Notes under the pieces: generated by a model | Database searches by the model: none | The model's input: the letters and a program-made list of their open reading frames with translations, nothing else | Told to the model about the DNA's origin: nothing | Translations under genes and position numbers: made by a program | Shown: in pieces, positions 1 through 5,250 of the stretch | How positions within the stretch are numbered: the stretch's first letter is position 1 | Layout: each line of letters begins with the position of its first letter | Source: Actinomycetota bacterium | GTDB taxonomy: Bacteria; Actinomycetota; Thermoleophilia; Gaiellales; Gaiellaceae | Assembly: GCA_013816275.1 (NCBI GenBank) | Contig: JACDER010000062.1 | Coordinates: 1-7,445 of the forward strand | DNA: 7,445 nt | Direction: 5' to 3'

Positions 1-2
1 GA

Positions 3-152
3 TTCCAGCTGATCTCGAGCTCCGCATCCCTTCAGCATCCCGAGGCCGGGGGTGGAGTCGCGTTCTTCGCGCACATCGGCGGATTCGTGTTCGGCTTATT
101 GGCGGTGCGGTTGTTCGCGAGCCGGAATCGACCTGCGCCCTCCTATCGATGA
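3..152 (+). CDS. Rhomboid family intramembrane serine protease, C-terminal end (partial)
   Basis: The reading frame is open from the left edge to a TGA at 150-152 and encodes about 49 residues. They contain the segment GGGVAFFAHIGGFVFGLLAV, which matches the last transmembrane helix of rhomboid proteases. The His of AHIGG (codon 72-74) corresponds to the catalytic His that pairs with the Ser of GxSG, which lies outside the window. Rhomboids cleave transmembrane substrates within the membrane. A short basic tail (RNRPAPSYR) follows the helix, as expected for a cytoplasmic end. The stop overlaps the start of the next gene in an ATGA junction, so the two are probably translationally coupled. The substrate cannot be read from this fragment. 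The family call is secure for this motif, but activity cannot be judged without the Ser. Confidence 0.85.
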   Translation, partial: FQLISSSASLQHPEAGGGVAFFAHIGGFVFGLLAVRLFASRNRPAPSYR

Positions 153-478
153 GCTTCCAGGAGCACGTCAAGGCAGTGCTCGACTCGTTGCCGCCGAAGC
201 TCGCCGGCGCGCTCGAAAATGTCGCCGTCGTCATCCGCGACGAGCATCCCGACGATCCCGACCTGTTCGGACTCTATGAGGGGACGCCGCTGCCCGAGCG
301 GACGAGCATGAGCGCCGGAGAGCTCCCCGACCAGATCACGATCTACCGGATCCCGCTCGAGGAGACGTTTTCCGACCCGGAGGAGCTGGTGGAGGAGATC
401 CGGATCACGGTGCTCCACGAGCTGGCCCACTACTTCGGGATCGACGAAGAGCGCCTGGTCCAGCTGGGATACGACTAG
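149..478 (+). CDS. Zincin-like metallopeptidase family protein (PF06262 type)
   Basis: This is a 109-residue protein, a normal length for the small single-domain zincin family formerly called DUF1025. The zinc-binding and catalytic motif HELAH is at residues 90-94, followed by YFGIDEERL. H90 and H94 should bind zinc and E91 should act as the general base. The third ligand is not certain from sequence, but one of the acidic residues at 99-101 is a candidate. The upstream part carries the family's typical DLFGLYEGTPLPER (about 38-51) and ITIYRIPLE (about 63-71). No signal peptide or membrane helix is visible, so it is probably cytoplasmic. The ATG at 149 sits in an ATGA overlap with the rhomboid stop and has no clear Shine-Dalgarno sequence, which favours coupled translation. 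Physiological substrates of this family are poorly known. Confidence 0.9.
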   Translation: MSFQEHVKAVLDSLPPKLAGALENVAVVIRDEHPDDPDLFGLYEGTPLPERTSMSAGELPDQITIYRIPLEETFSDPEELVEEIRITVLHELAHYFGIDEERLVQLGYD

Positions 479-567
479 TGGACACGTTCCTCAACGTTGT
501 CGCGATCGCCGGCCTGGTCGTCGGCGCCCTGCTCATCCTCGCGTTTGCCTTCGGGCGGTGGCGGTAA
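478..567 (+). CDS. Small single-pass membrane peptide, 29 residues
   Basis: A GTG at 478-480 shares its first base with the TAG stop of the metallopeptidase (TAGTG junction) and opens a 29-codon frame ending in TAA at 565-567. The product starts MDTFLNVVAIAGLVVGALLI and ends LAFAFGRWR. That is a short polar N-terminus, about 20 uninterrupted hydrophobic residues and an Arg-rich C-terminus, so one transmembrane helix with its tail probably on the cytoplasmic side. A weak purine-rich stretch (CTGGGA, about 463-468) lies at roughly Shine-Dalgarno distance. The exact junction, the complete hydrophobic helix and the clean fit between two genes argue for a real gene. I recognise no family. It could anchor or regulate a neighbouring protease, but that is only a guess from position. 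Confidence 0.6.
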   Translation: MDTFLNVVAIAGLVVGALLILAFAFGRWR

Positions 568-575
568 GGAATGCC

Positions 576-583
576 GCAGGAGG
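576..583 (+). promoter_or_regulatory. Shine-Dalgarno sequence that decides the start of the coiled-coil gene
   Basis: GCAGGAGG closely matches the anti-Shine-Dalgarno sequence. It lies inside the longest possible frame, which begins at ATG 571. It ends 8 bases before an in-frame TTG at 592 and 14 bases before ATG 598. This favours TTG 592 as the true start. Confidence 0.55.
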
Positions 584-591
584 TTCAAACG

Positions 592-849
592 TTGACTATG
601 GAAATGAACAATCTGAACGACATCCGAACCGAAATCGAGGCCGCCACGGAGCGGCGAACCGAGCTGTGGCACACGCTGTCCGAGGAGGGCAACAACCCCG
701 AGGTCGCCGCTGAGCTCGAGGAGCTGAACGCGCGCATCGACGAGCTCTGGGTCGAGCACCGCCAGACTCGCGCGACGCTCGTCCATGGCGACCGCGACCG
801 GATCATCCAGCGCGCACGGGCCGAAGAGCGCCTGAACCGCGCCGCGTAG
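592..849 (+). CDS. Small coiled-coil protein of unknown function
   Basis: From TTG 592 the product has 85 residues and is highly charged. It is almost entirely helical, with heptad-like spacing of hydrophobic residues: IRTEIEAATERRTELWHTL, then ELEELNARIDELWVEHRQ, then an Arg/Glu-rich tail. A break with Gly, two Asn and Pro (GNNPE) in the middle suggests two antiparallel helices. There are no Cys residues, signal peptide or membrane segment. Starts at ATG 571 or ATG 598 are also in frame, but the AGGAGG at 578-583 best serves TTG 592. It follows the 29-residue membrane peptide by 24 bases and is probably the last gene of the rhomboid-metallopeptidase operon. I do not recognise the family. The coding call rests on high third-position GC and the regular helix pattern. 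Confidence 0.75.
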   Translation: MTMEMNNLNDIRTEIEAATERRTELWHTLSEEGNNPEVAAELEELNARIDELWVEHRQTRATLVHGDRDRIIQRARAEERLNRAA

Positions 850-868
850 CACGGGGGAACTCAGGTAA

Positions 869-897
869 CCGTGGGGGAACCCATGGTTTCCCCACGG
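869..897 (+). terminator. Hairpin after the coiled-coil gene, probable terminator
   Basis: The arms CCGTGGGGGAACC and GGTTTCCCCACGG pair over 13 positions with one G-U wobble around a 3-base CAT loop. It starts 20 bases after the stop codon. No U tract follows (GGCCCCC), so it is either a U-less terminator of the sort proposed for high-GC bacteria or an mRNA 3' stabiliser. CACGGGGGAAC at 850-860 is an imperfect direct copy of the left arm. Confidence 0.5.
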
Positions 898-944
898 GCC
901 CCCTCCTTCGAAGCCGTCCGTAACCCGCCACATGTTGGCCTCTC

Positions 945-961
945 GCCGGGCAGAGCCCGGC
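945..961 (+). other. Short GC hairpin upstream of the tRNA gene
   Basis: GCCGGGC and GCCCGGC pair perfectly over 7 bases around an AGA loop, followed by TTCGG. It may be a second termination signal separating the coiled-coil gene from the tRNA promoter. No T tract is present. Confidence 0.3.
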
Positions 962-997
962 TTCGGCCAGGATCGCAAGCTCCCGTTCCGGCTTCTC

Positions 998-1003
998 TAC
1001 ACT
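998..1003 (+). promoter_or_regulatory. Possible -10 box of the tRNA-Ala promoter
   Basis: TACACT fits the TAnnnT pattern and ends 9 bases before the mature tRNA 5' end, so transcription would start about 2-4 bases upstream of the tRNA. No convincing -35 box is seen at 16-18 bases; the best candidate is TCGCAA at 973-978 with a long 19-base spacer. Confidence 0.4.
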
Positions 1004-1012
1004 GAGCTCCGA

Positions 1013-1085
1013 GGGGCGTTAGCTCAGCTGGGAGAGCGCCGGCTTTGCAAGCCGGAGGCCACCGGTTCGATCCCGGTACGCTCCA
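1013..1085 (+). tRNA. tRNA-Ala (anticodon TGC)
   Basis: A full cloverleaf folds from 73 bases. The acceptor stem GGGGCGT/ACGCTCC includes the G3-U70 wobble that is the identity signal for alanyl-tRNA synthetase. The D arm is GCTC/GAGC. The anticodon stem CCGGC/GCCGG has loop TTTGCAA with anticodon TGC at 1046-1048. The T stem ACCGG/CCGGT has loop TTCGATC, and A is the discriminator base. The genome continues CCT, so the CCA end is not fully encoded and its last base must be added after transcription. UGC normally reads all or most Ala codons of the GCN box. Confidence 0.97.
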
Positions 1086-1163
1086 CCTCGCTTCCCTGAC
1101 CGCCGCCGCTACAGGCCGACGGAGCCGGCCCTCCGCGGCGGCTCGCGCCGCTGAGCACCCTCC

Positions 1164-1200
1164 AGCCGGCGGGCCGTGTTGGAACACTGTCCCGCCGGCT
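1164..1200 (+). terminator. Strong hairpin downstream of tRNA-Ala, possible terminator
   Basis: AGCCGGCGGG (1164-1173) and CCCGCCGGCT (1191-1200) are perfect 10-base inverted repeats. An inner GTGT/ACAC stem with loop TGGA stacks above a small CC/TGT internal loop. It lies 79 bases after the tRNA and lacks a T tract (TACGGG follows). Termination of the tRNA transcript is the simplest role, but a structured RNA element is also possible. Confidence 0.4.
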
Positions 1201-1237
1201 TACGGGCACTCAGCCACGCGTCAGGAAACCGAGGAGC

Positions 1238-1262
1238 GCCGGTTCGAGTCCGGCTAGCTCCA
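1238..1262 (+). other. Isolated tRNA 3'-end-like segment (T arm plus acceptor 3' strand)
   Basis: GCCGG-TTCGAGT-CCGGC forms a perfect T arm with a canonical loop, followed by TAGCTCC and A, in the layout of a tRNA 3' end. It matches the 3' end of the tRNA-Ala gene (1061-1085) at 19 of 25 positions, and the outer T-stem pair differs in a compensatory way (A-T versus G-C). No partner acceptor strand, D arm or anticodon arm is found at the right distance upstream. It may be a remnant of a second tRNA or an attachment site left by an integrative element; chance is not excluded. Confidence 0.4.
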
Positions 1263-1318
1263 TGCCCCCGATTTACAGGGAAGACCTCGATAACCAAAGT
1301 GTCACGTACGAACCCACG

Positions 1319-1339
1319 CCCCTGTCAGAGGGGTTGTTT
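1319..1339 (+). terminator. Small hairpin with T-rich tail, possible intrinsic terminator
   Basis: CCCCT and AGGGG pair around a GTCAG loop, and TTGTTT follows immediately. The stem is short (5 base pairs) but GC-rich. It lies about 60 bases before the cyclase promoter and would insulate it from tRNA transcription. Confidence 0.4.
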
Positions 1340-1401
1340 AGGGCAGCGAGTCTGCCTGATCGAAGGACGAGCCCAGGGCCTTGCTTCGCGCACGTGTCGC
1401 C

Positions 1402-1407
1402 TAGACT
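1402..1407 (+). promoter_or_regulatory. -10 box of a leaderless-type promoter for the cyclase gene
   Basis: TAGACT fits TAnnnT and is separated by six bases (CGGCGC) from the GTG start at 1414, so transcription would begin at or next to the start codon. There is no Shine-Dalgarno sequence before the GTG, as expected for a leaderless mRNA. TTGCTT at 1381-1386 is a weak -35 candidate with a 15-base spacer. Confidence 0.5.
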
Positions 1408-1413
1408 CGGCGC

Positions 1414-4400
1414 GTGGCGGTCTGCCCCTCCTGTGGTCAGGAGAACGCGGAAGGCGCGCGTTTCTGTAACGCCTGCGCCGCGCCTCTCGTGGCCGCGGCT
1501 TCGGCCAAGGTCCGGAAGACGGTCACTGTCCTCTTCTGCGACCTCGTCGGCTCGACCGCGCTCGGCGACCGCTCCGATCCCGAGCTGCTTCGGGAAGCGA
1601 TGGGCCGCTACCACGCGGAGCTGCGCACGATCCTCGAGCGCCACGGCGGCACGGTGGAGAAGTTCGTCGGCGACGCCGCGATGGCAGTGTTCGGAATCCC
1701 GCAGGTGCACGAGGACGATGCGCTGCGCGCTGTGCGGGCGGCGGACGAGATCCTGGAAGCGGTCGGCCTGCTGGAGCTCCAGGTGCGGATCGGCGTCAAC
1801 ACCGGCGAGGTCGTCGCCGGCGAGGGCGAGACGCTCGTCACCGGCGATGCCGTCAACATTGCCGCCCGGCTGGAGCAGGCTGCGGAGGCGGGGGAGATCC
1901 TGATCGGCGAGGCGACCGAGCGGCTTGTTCGCGATGTCGTCCGGGCCGAGCCGGTCGAGCCGCTCGACCTCAAGGGGAAGGCCGAGCCCGTTCCCGCCTA
2001 CCGCCTGCTCGAGCTGCTTCCCGACGTCCCCGCCTTCACCGGCGCGATCGTCGCCCCCTTCGTCGGGCGCGAGGCCGAGCTGGAGACGCTCGAGCGCGCG
2101 CTCGCCGCCGCGATCGACGAGCGCTCGCCGCAGCTGGCGACGATCGTCGGTCCGCCCGGGATCGGCAAGTCGAGGCTCGCGCGCGAGCTGATCCAGCACT
2201 CCGAGGCGCGCGTCCTCGTTGGCCGCTGCCTCTCTTATGGGGAGGGGATCACCTACTGGCCGCTGGCCGAGGTCGTCTCGCAGCTCGGCGACCTGCGCTC
2301 CGCGCTTGGAGACGGTGAAGACGCCGAGCTCGCCGCCTCGCGCGTCGCCACCGCGCTCGCAACCGCGGAGACGGCCGCCGCGTCCGAGGAGATCGCCTGG
2401 GGCTTCCGCAAGCTGTTCGAGGCGCTCGCGCAAGCGAAGCCGCTGATCGTCGTCCTGGACGACATCCACTGGGCGGAGCCGACCCTGCTCGACCTGATCG
2501 AGTACGTCTCGACCTTCGCCCAAGACGCACCGCTGCTCCTGCTCTGCATGGCCCGGCCCGACCTGTTCGAGCTTCGCCCTGCCTGGGCGGCGCCGAAGCC
2601 GAACGCGACGCTGGTCACGCTCGAGCCGCTCGCCGCGTCGGAGGCGGAGACACTGGTAGAGCGGCTGCACGGGATGACCGAACAGGCGAAGGCCCGCATC
2701 GTCGAGGCGGCCGAAGGCAACCCGCTCTTCGTCGAGCAGCTCGTCGCGATGCAGGCGGAGCGCGGCAACGGCGAGCTCGAGATCCCGCCCACGATCCAGG
2801 CGCTGCTGGCAGCGCGCATCGACCGGCTGGAGCCCGAGGAGCGATCGGTGATCGAGCGCGCCTCGATCGAGGGGCGGCTGTTCCACCGCGGCTCGGTCGC
2901 AGAGCTACTGCCGGAGAAGGCGCGCACAGGCGCGGGCGGGCACCTGCTGGCCCTCGTCCGCAAGGAGTTTGTCCGCCCCGACCGCGCGACTGTTCCGGGC
3001 GACGACGGCTTCCGCTTCGGCCACATCCTGATCCGCGACGCCGCCTACGGCTCGATCCCGAAAAGGCTGAGAGCCGAGCTGCACGAGCGCTTCGCGGACT
3101 GGCTGGAAGCGCGGCTGGGCGACGGCGCACCCGACGAGATCCTCGGCTACCACCTCGAGCAGGCCTACCGCTACCGGGTCGAGCTAGGGTCGGAAGACGA
3201 GCATGCCCGTGACCTGGCGCGACGCGCGGCCCACGTGCTCGGGGCGTCTGGGCGCAGGGCGCACGCTCGCGGCGACGACGCCGCGACCCGCTCGCTGCTC
3301 GAGCGCGCAACCCGCATGCTCGCCGACGGCGATCCCGAGCTTCCCTCGCTCCTCACGCTCCTCAGCAACTCCACCTACGAAGCGGGCGACGCGCCGGGCG
3401 CCATCGAGGTGCTGCGTCGGGCGCAGGCGGCCGCCGCAGCGACAGGCCAGCGGGGCATCGAGCTGCGCGCGCGGATGGACGAGCTGGCCGTCCTCCTCAC
3501 GGCGGATCCCGGGCAGCAGACGGAAGCCGCTATCGCCGAGGTAGAGGCGGCGGTCGCGGAGCTGCAACCGCTCGACGACGCCGAGTCGCTCGCGCGCGCG
3601 TGGCGGGCCGTGATACAGGTCGGGTTCGTACGCTGCGACTTCGCGCTCGTTGGCGAAGCATCGAGCCGTCTGCTCGAGTGCGCCCGGCGGGCAGGCATCC
3701 GCCGCGAGGAGGTCTGGGCGGTCCGTGGGCTCGCCGCCGCGCTGACCTATGGGCCGGCGCCGGTCGAGGATGCGATCCGCCGTGTAGAAGCGGCGCTCGC
3801 CGAGTTCCCACAGGAGCGAGCCGGCGAGGACCACCTTGCGTTGCTGTACGCGTTCGCGGGCCGCGACGAGGACGCCGAGCAGGCGATGGAGCGGTCGCGG
3901 CGTGTCCGGATGGAGCTCGGCCAGGAGATCGACCACGCGGTGTTGTCGTTCGATCTGACCTGGATCGCGCTCCTCGCCGGCCGGCCGGAGCGAGCGGAGC
4001 CCGAGCTCAGGGCGGCTGCCGAGGTGCTCGAGGCGGCCGGCGAGCACGGGGGCCTGTCGGGGGTTGCGATGCTTCTCGCCGAGGTGCTCTACCGGCTCGG
4101 CCGCGACGAGGAGGCGGAGGAGTGGACGAGGCGGAGCGAGCAGGCGGCCGCTCCCGAAGATGTCGAAGGGCAGGCCCTCTGGCGCTCGACGCGGGCGAAG
4201 GTGCTGGCGCGTCGCGCCGAGGCCGAGCAGGCGCTGCGGCTGTCTGCGGAGGCGATCGAGTGGGCGCGTAAGACCGACTTTCTCCAGCTGATCGGCGACT
4301 GCTTGGCCGACCGGGCCGAGGTGCTGCGGCTGCTCGGGCGCTCTGACGAAGCCCGACCGCTCCTCGAGGAGGCGCTCGCCGTCTACGAGCGCAAGGGAAT

Positions 4401-4452
4401 CGTCCCCTCGATCGAGCGCATGCGGGCACTGCTCGCGGAGATCCCGGCATAG
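1414..4452 (+). CDS. Zinc-ribbon / class III nucleotide cyclase / STAND-type ATPase / TPR-like signalling protein
   Basis: This 1012-residue protein starts at GTG and has no signal peptide or membrane helix. Domains in order: a zinc ribbon (C4, C7, C18, C21); a class III adenylate/guanylate cyclase domain (about 34-195); an AAA_16/STAND-type ATPase (about 214-540); and a helical TPR-like region (about 597-1012). In the cyclase domain, D43 (FCDLVGST) and D87 (EKFVGDA) fit the two metal-binding Asp, K83 fits the base-recognising Lys, and N148 and R152 (VNIAAR) fit the transition-state pair. Leu141 sits where adenylate cyclases usually have Asp or Thr, so substrate choice or activity is uncertain. 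Walker A is GPPGIGKS (246-253) and Walker B is LIVVLDDIHW (344-353). GNPLFVEQL and FRFGH...RDAAY are typical of this actinobacterial family. No LuxR or other DNA-binding domain is seen at the C-terminus, so the output is more likely a cyclic nucleotide or protein contacts. The gene stands alone. Confidence 0.9.
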   Translation: MAVCPSCGQENAEGARFCNACAAPLVAAASAKVRKTVTVLFCDLVGSTALGDRSDPELLREAMGRYHAELRTILERHGGTVEKFVGDAAMAVFGIPQVHEDDALRAVRAADEILEAVGLLELQVRIGVNTGEVVAGEGETLVTGDAVNIAARLEQAAEAGEILIGEATERLVRDVVRAEPVEPLDLKGKAEPVPAYRLLELLPDVPAFTGAIVAPFVGREAELETLERALAAAIDERSPQLATIVGPPGIGKSRLARELIQHSEARVLVGRCLSYGEGITYWPLAEVVSQLGDLRSALGDGEDAELAASRVATALATAETAAASEEIAWGFRKLFEALAQAKPLIVVLDDIHWAEPTLLDLIEYVSTFAQDAPLLLLCMARPDLFELRPAWAAPKPNATLVTLEPLAASEAETLVERLHGMTEQAKARIVEAAEGNPLFVEQLVAMQAERGNGELEIPPTIQALLAARIDRLEPEERSVIERASIEGRLFHRGSVAELLPEKARTGAGGHLLALVRKEFVRPDRATVPGDDGFRFGHILIRDAAYGSIPKRLRAELHERFADWLEARLGDGAPDEILGYHLEQAYRYRVELGSEDEHARDLARRAAHVLGASGRRAHARGDDAATRSLLERATRMLADGDPELPSLLTLLSNSTYEAGDAPGAIEVLRRAQAAAAATGQRGIELRARMDELAVLLTADPGQQTEAAIAEVEAAVAELQPLDDAESLARAWRAVIQVGFVRCDFALVGEASSRLLECARRAGIRREEVWAVRGLAAALTYGPAPVEDAIRRVEAALAEFPQERAGEDHLALLYAFAGRDEDAEQAMERSRRVRMELGQEIDHAVLSFDLTWIALLAGRPERAEPELRAAAEVLEAAGEHGGLSGVAMLLAEVLYRLGRDEEAEEWTRRSEQAAAPEDVEGQALWRSTRAKVLARRAEAEQALRLSAEAIEWARKTDFLQLIGDCLADRAEVLRLLGRSDEARPLLEEALAVYERKGIVPSIERMRALLAEIPA

Positions 4453-4641
4453 TCAATGGTTGCCTGGCCCAGAGGGGCGAGCCCGAGCAGGCATCGGGGC
4501 CCAGGCCTAGCAGTGGGACTCCGAGGTAGGTTCCTAAGTTCCTCTGCGGAGCAAGCCATCTTTGAGGACGCCCAACTGCGGTAGCTCAAGCTGGAGTCGA
4601 GGGTTCGAAAGTGCTCCGTTTAGTTCCATATCCGCCGAAAA

Positions 4642-4670
4642 TCCGCCGCGATTTGACAATCAGCGGCGGA
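4642..4670. repeat. Near-perfect inverted repeat upstream of greA
   Basis: TCCGCCGCGATT pairs with AATCAGCGGCGGA over 12 bases with one bulged A and a TGAC loop. A direct copy, TCCGCCGAAAA, lies just upstream at 4631-4641. On the + strand no T tract follows; on the - strand TTTT follows the hairpin. There is no - strand gene here needing a terminator, so an operator or a 5' regulatory structure for greA is as likely. It ends 19 bases before the -10 candidate at 4690. Confidence 0.5.
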
Positions 4671-4689
4671 AAGCCGGAAGGATGCGGCC

Positions 4690-4695
4690 TATGCT
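4690..4695 (+). promoter_or_regulatory. -10 box of a leaderless-type greA promoter
   Basis: TATGCT matches 4 of 6 consensus bases and is followed by six bases (TCAGCC) and then the in-frame CTG at 4702. This is the same geometry as TAGACT-N6-GTG at the cyclase gene. No good -35 box is found 16-18 bases upstream. Confidence 0.45.
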
Positions 4696-4701
4696 TCAGC
4701 C

Positions 4702-5169
4702 CTGAGCGAACCGACAATCGATCAGCTGACACCGGCACAGCGGCAAGTGCTGGCCGACGAGCTCGCCGAACTCGAAGGCCCGGCGCGAGCGGCCGTCGTT
4801 CAGGCGATCAAGACGGCGCGTGAGCACGGCGACTTGTCGGAGAACTTCGAGTACCACGCCGCGAAGAACGAGCAGGGCTTGCTCGAGGCGCGCATTCGGA
4901 CGCTGCGCGCGCGCCTCGACAACGCGGTGCTTGTCGACGAGTCGCAGCTCAATGCCGGCGAGGTTGGCATTGGCTCGATCGTCGAGATCCACGACGAGGA
5001 TGGCACGCACATGGAAATTGAAATCTCGAGTGTTATGGGAGCCAGGAGCGTTTCTCCTGAGTCGCCACTCGGGCGCGCCCTGGTCGGACGAGCCGTAGGT
5101 GAGACCGTCGAGGTCGATGCACCACGCGGCTCATGGCGTGCCAAAATCCTGTCGATCAGGCACGCCTGA
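4702..5169 (+). CDS. greA: Transcription elongation factor GreA
   Basis: GreA binds in the secondary channel of RNA polymerase and stimulates cleavage of backtracked RNA. The N-terminal coiled coil carries the tip motif AREHGDLSENFEYHAAKNEQ; its Asp and Glu (D44 and E47 from the chosen start) match the acidic pair that holds the catalytic Mg. The C-terminal FKBP-like domain includes SPLGRALVGRAVGETVEV. From CTG 4702 the protein has 155 residues and begins SEPTIDQLTPAQRQVLADEL, close to the usual 157-158. The first conventional in-frame start is GTG 4747, which would remove about 15 residues including the start of the first helix that aligns with E. coli GreA. A TGA at 4654-4656 closes the frame upstream, and no ATG, GTG or TTG lies between. 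CTG 4702 follows TATGCT by six bases, supporting a leaderless CTG start. The function is secure, but the start is not proven. The gene has no partner in its operon. Confidence 0.92.
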   Translation: MSEPTIDQLTPAQRQVLADELAELEGPARAAVVQAIKTAREHGDLSENFEYHAAKNEQGLLEARIRTLRARLDNAVLVDESQLNAGEVGIGSIVEIHDEDGTHMEIEISSVMGARSVSPESPLGRALVGRAVGETVEVDAPRGSWRAKILSIRHA

Positions 5170-5228
5170 TCCGAAGACGTCCGGTCACGATCTGTCGTCG
5201 CCAGTGGATCCAATGCGGGGTGGATAAC

Positions 5229-5250
5229 CTCGCGGCGCGAGTCCTTTCTA
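5229..5250 (+). terminator. Intrinsic terminator of greA
   Basis: CTCGC and GCGAG pair around a GGC loop, followed by TCCTTTCTA, a pyrimidine-rich tail with several T. It lies about 60 bases after the greA stop and overlaps the stop codon of the convergent lipoprotein gene. On the - strand the tail is not T-rich, so it mainly serves greA. Confidence 0.55.

Larger units (their letters stand above)
1086..1413. other. Gene-free stretch between tRNA-Ala and the cyclase gene
   Basis: No credible coding sequence is seen in these 328 bases; open frames here are Arg/Pro/Ser-rich without sensible starts. The stretch holds a strong hairpin at 1164-1200, an isolated tRNA 3'-end-like segment at 1238-1262, a small terminator-like hairpin at 1319-1339 and a leaderless-type promoter near 1402. 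Confidence 0.6.

Noticed and set aside
1176..1903. Overlapping + strand frames across the tRNA-cyclase spacer
   Set aside because: Arg/Pro/Ser-rich translations run into the cyclase gene in the wrong frame, and no start has a ribosome site or leaderless promoter.
1273..2886. Long 537-codon open frame on the - strand opposite the cyclase gene
   Set aside because: It is the mirror of GC-rich third positions in the + strand gene; its translation is Arg/Leu/Asp/Gly-rich without recognisable motifs, while the + frame has clear catalytic motifs throughout.
3184..4047. Second long - strand frame opposite the TPR-like region
   Set aside because: Same codon-mirror effect; the composition is low in diversity and no domain is visible.
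4548..4617. tRNA-like 70-base stretch (GGAGCA...TGCTCC ends, TAGCTCAAGCTGG and GGGTTCGAAA inside)
   Set aside because: The D-arm-like and T-loop-like words are in the wrong places, there is no room for the 3' strand of a T stem before the acceptor strand, and no anticodon stem forms. Probably chance or a very decayed tRNA.
4653..4658. TTGACA as the -35 box of greA
   Set aside because: It is 31 bases from the only good -10 box and lies across the loop of the inverted repeat; nothing resembling a -10 is found 16-18 bases downstream.
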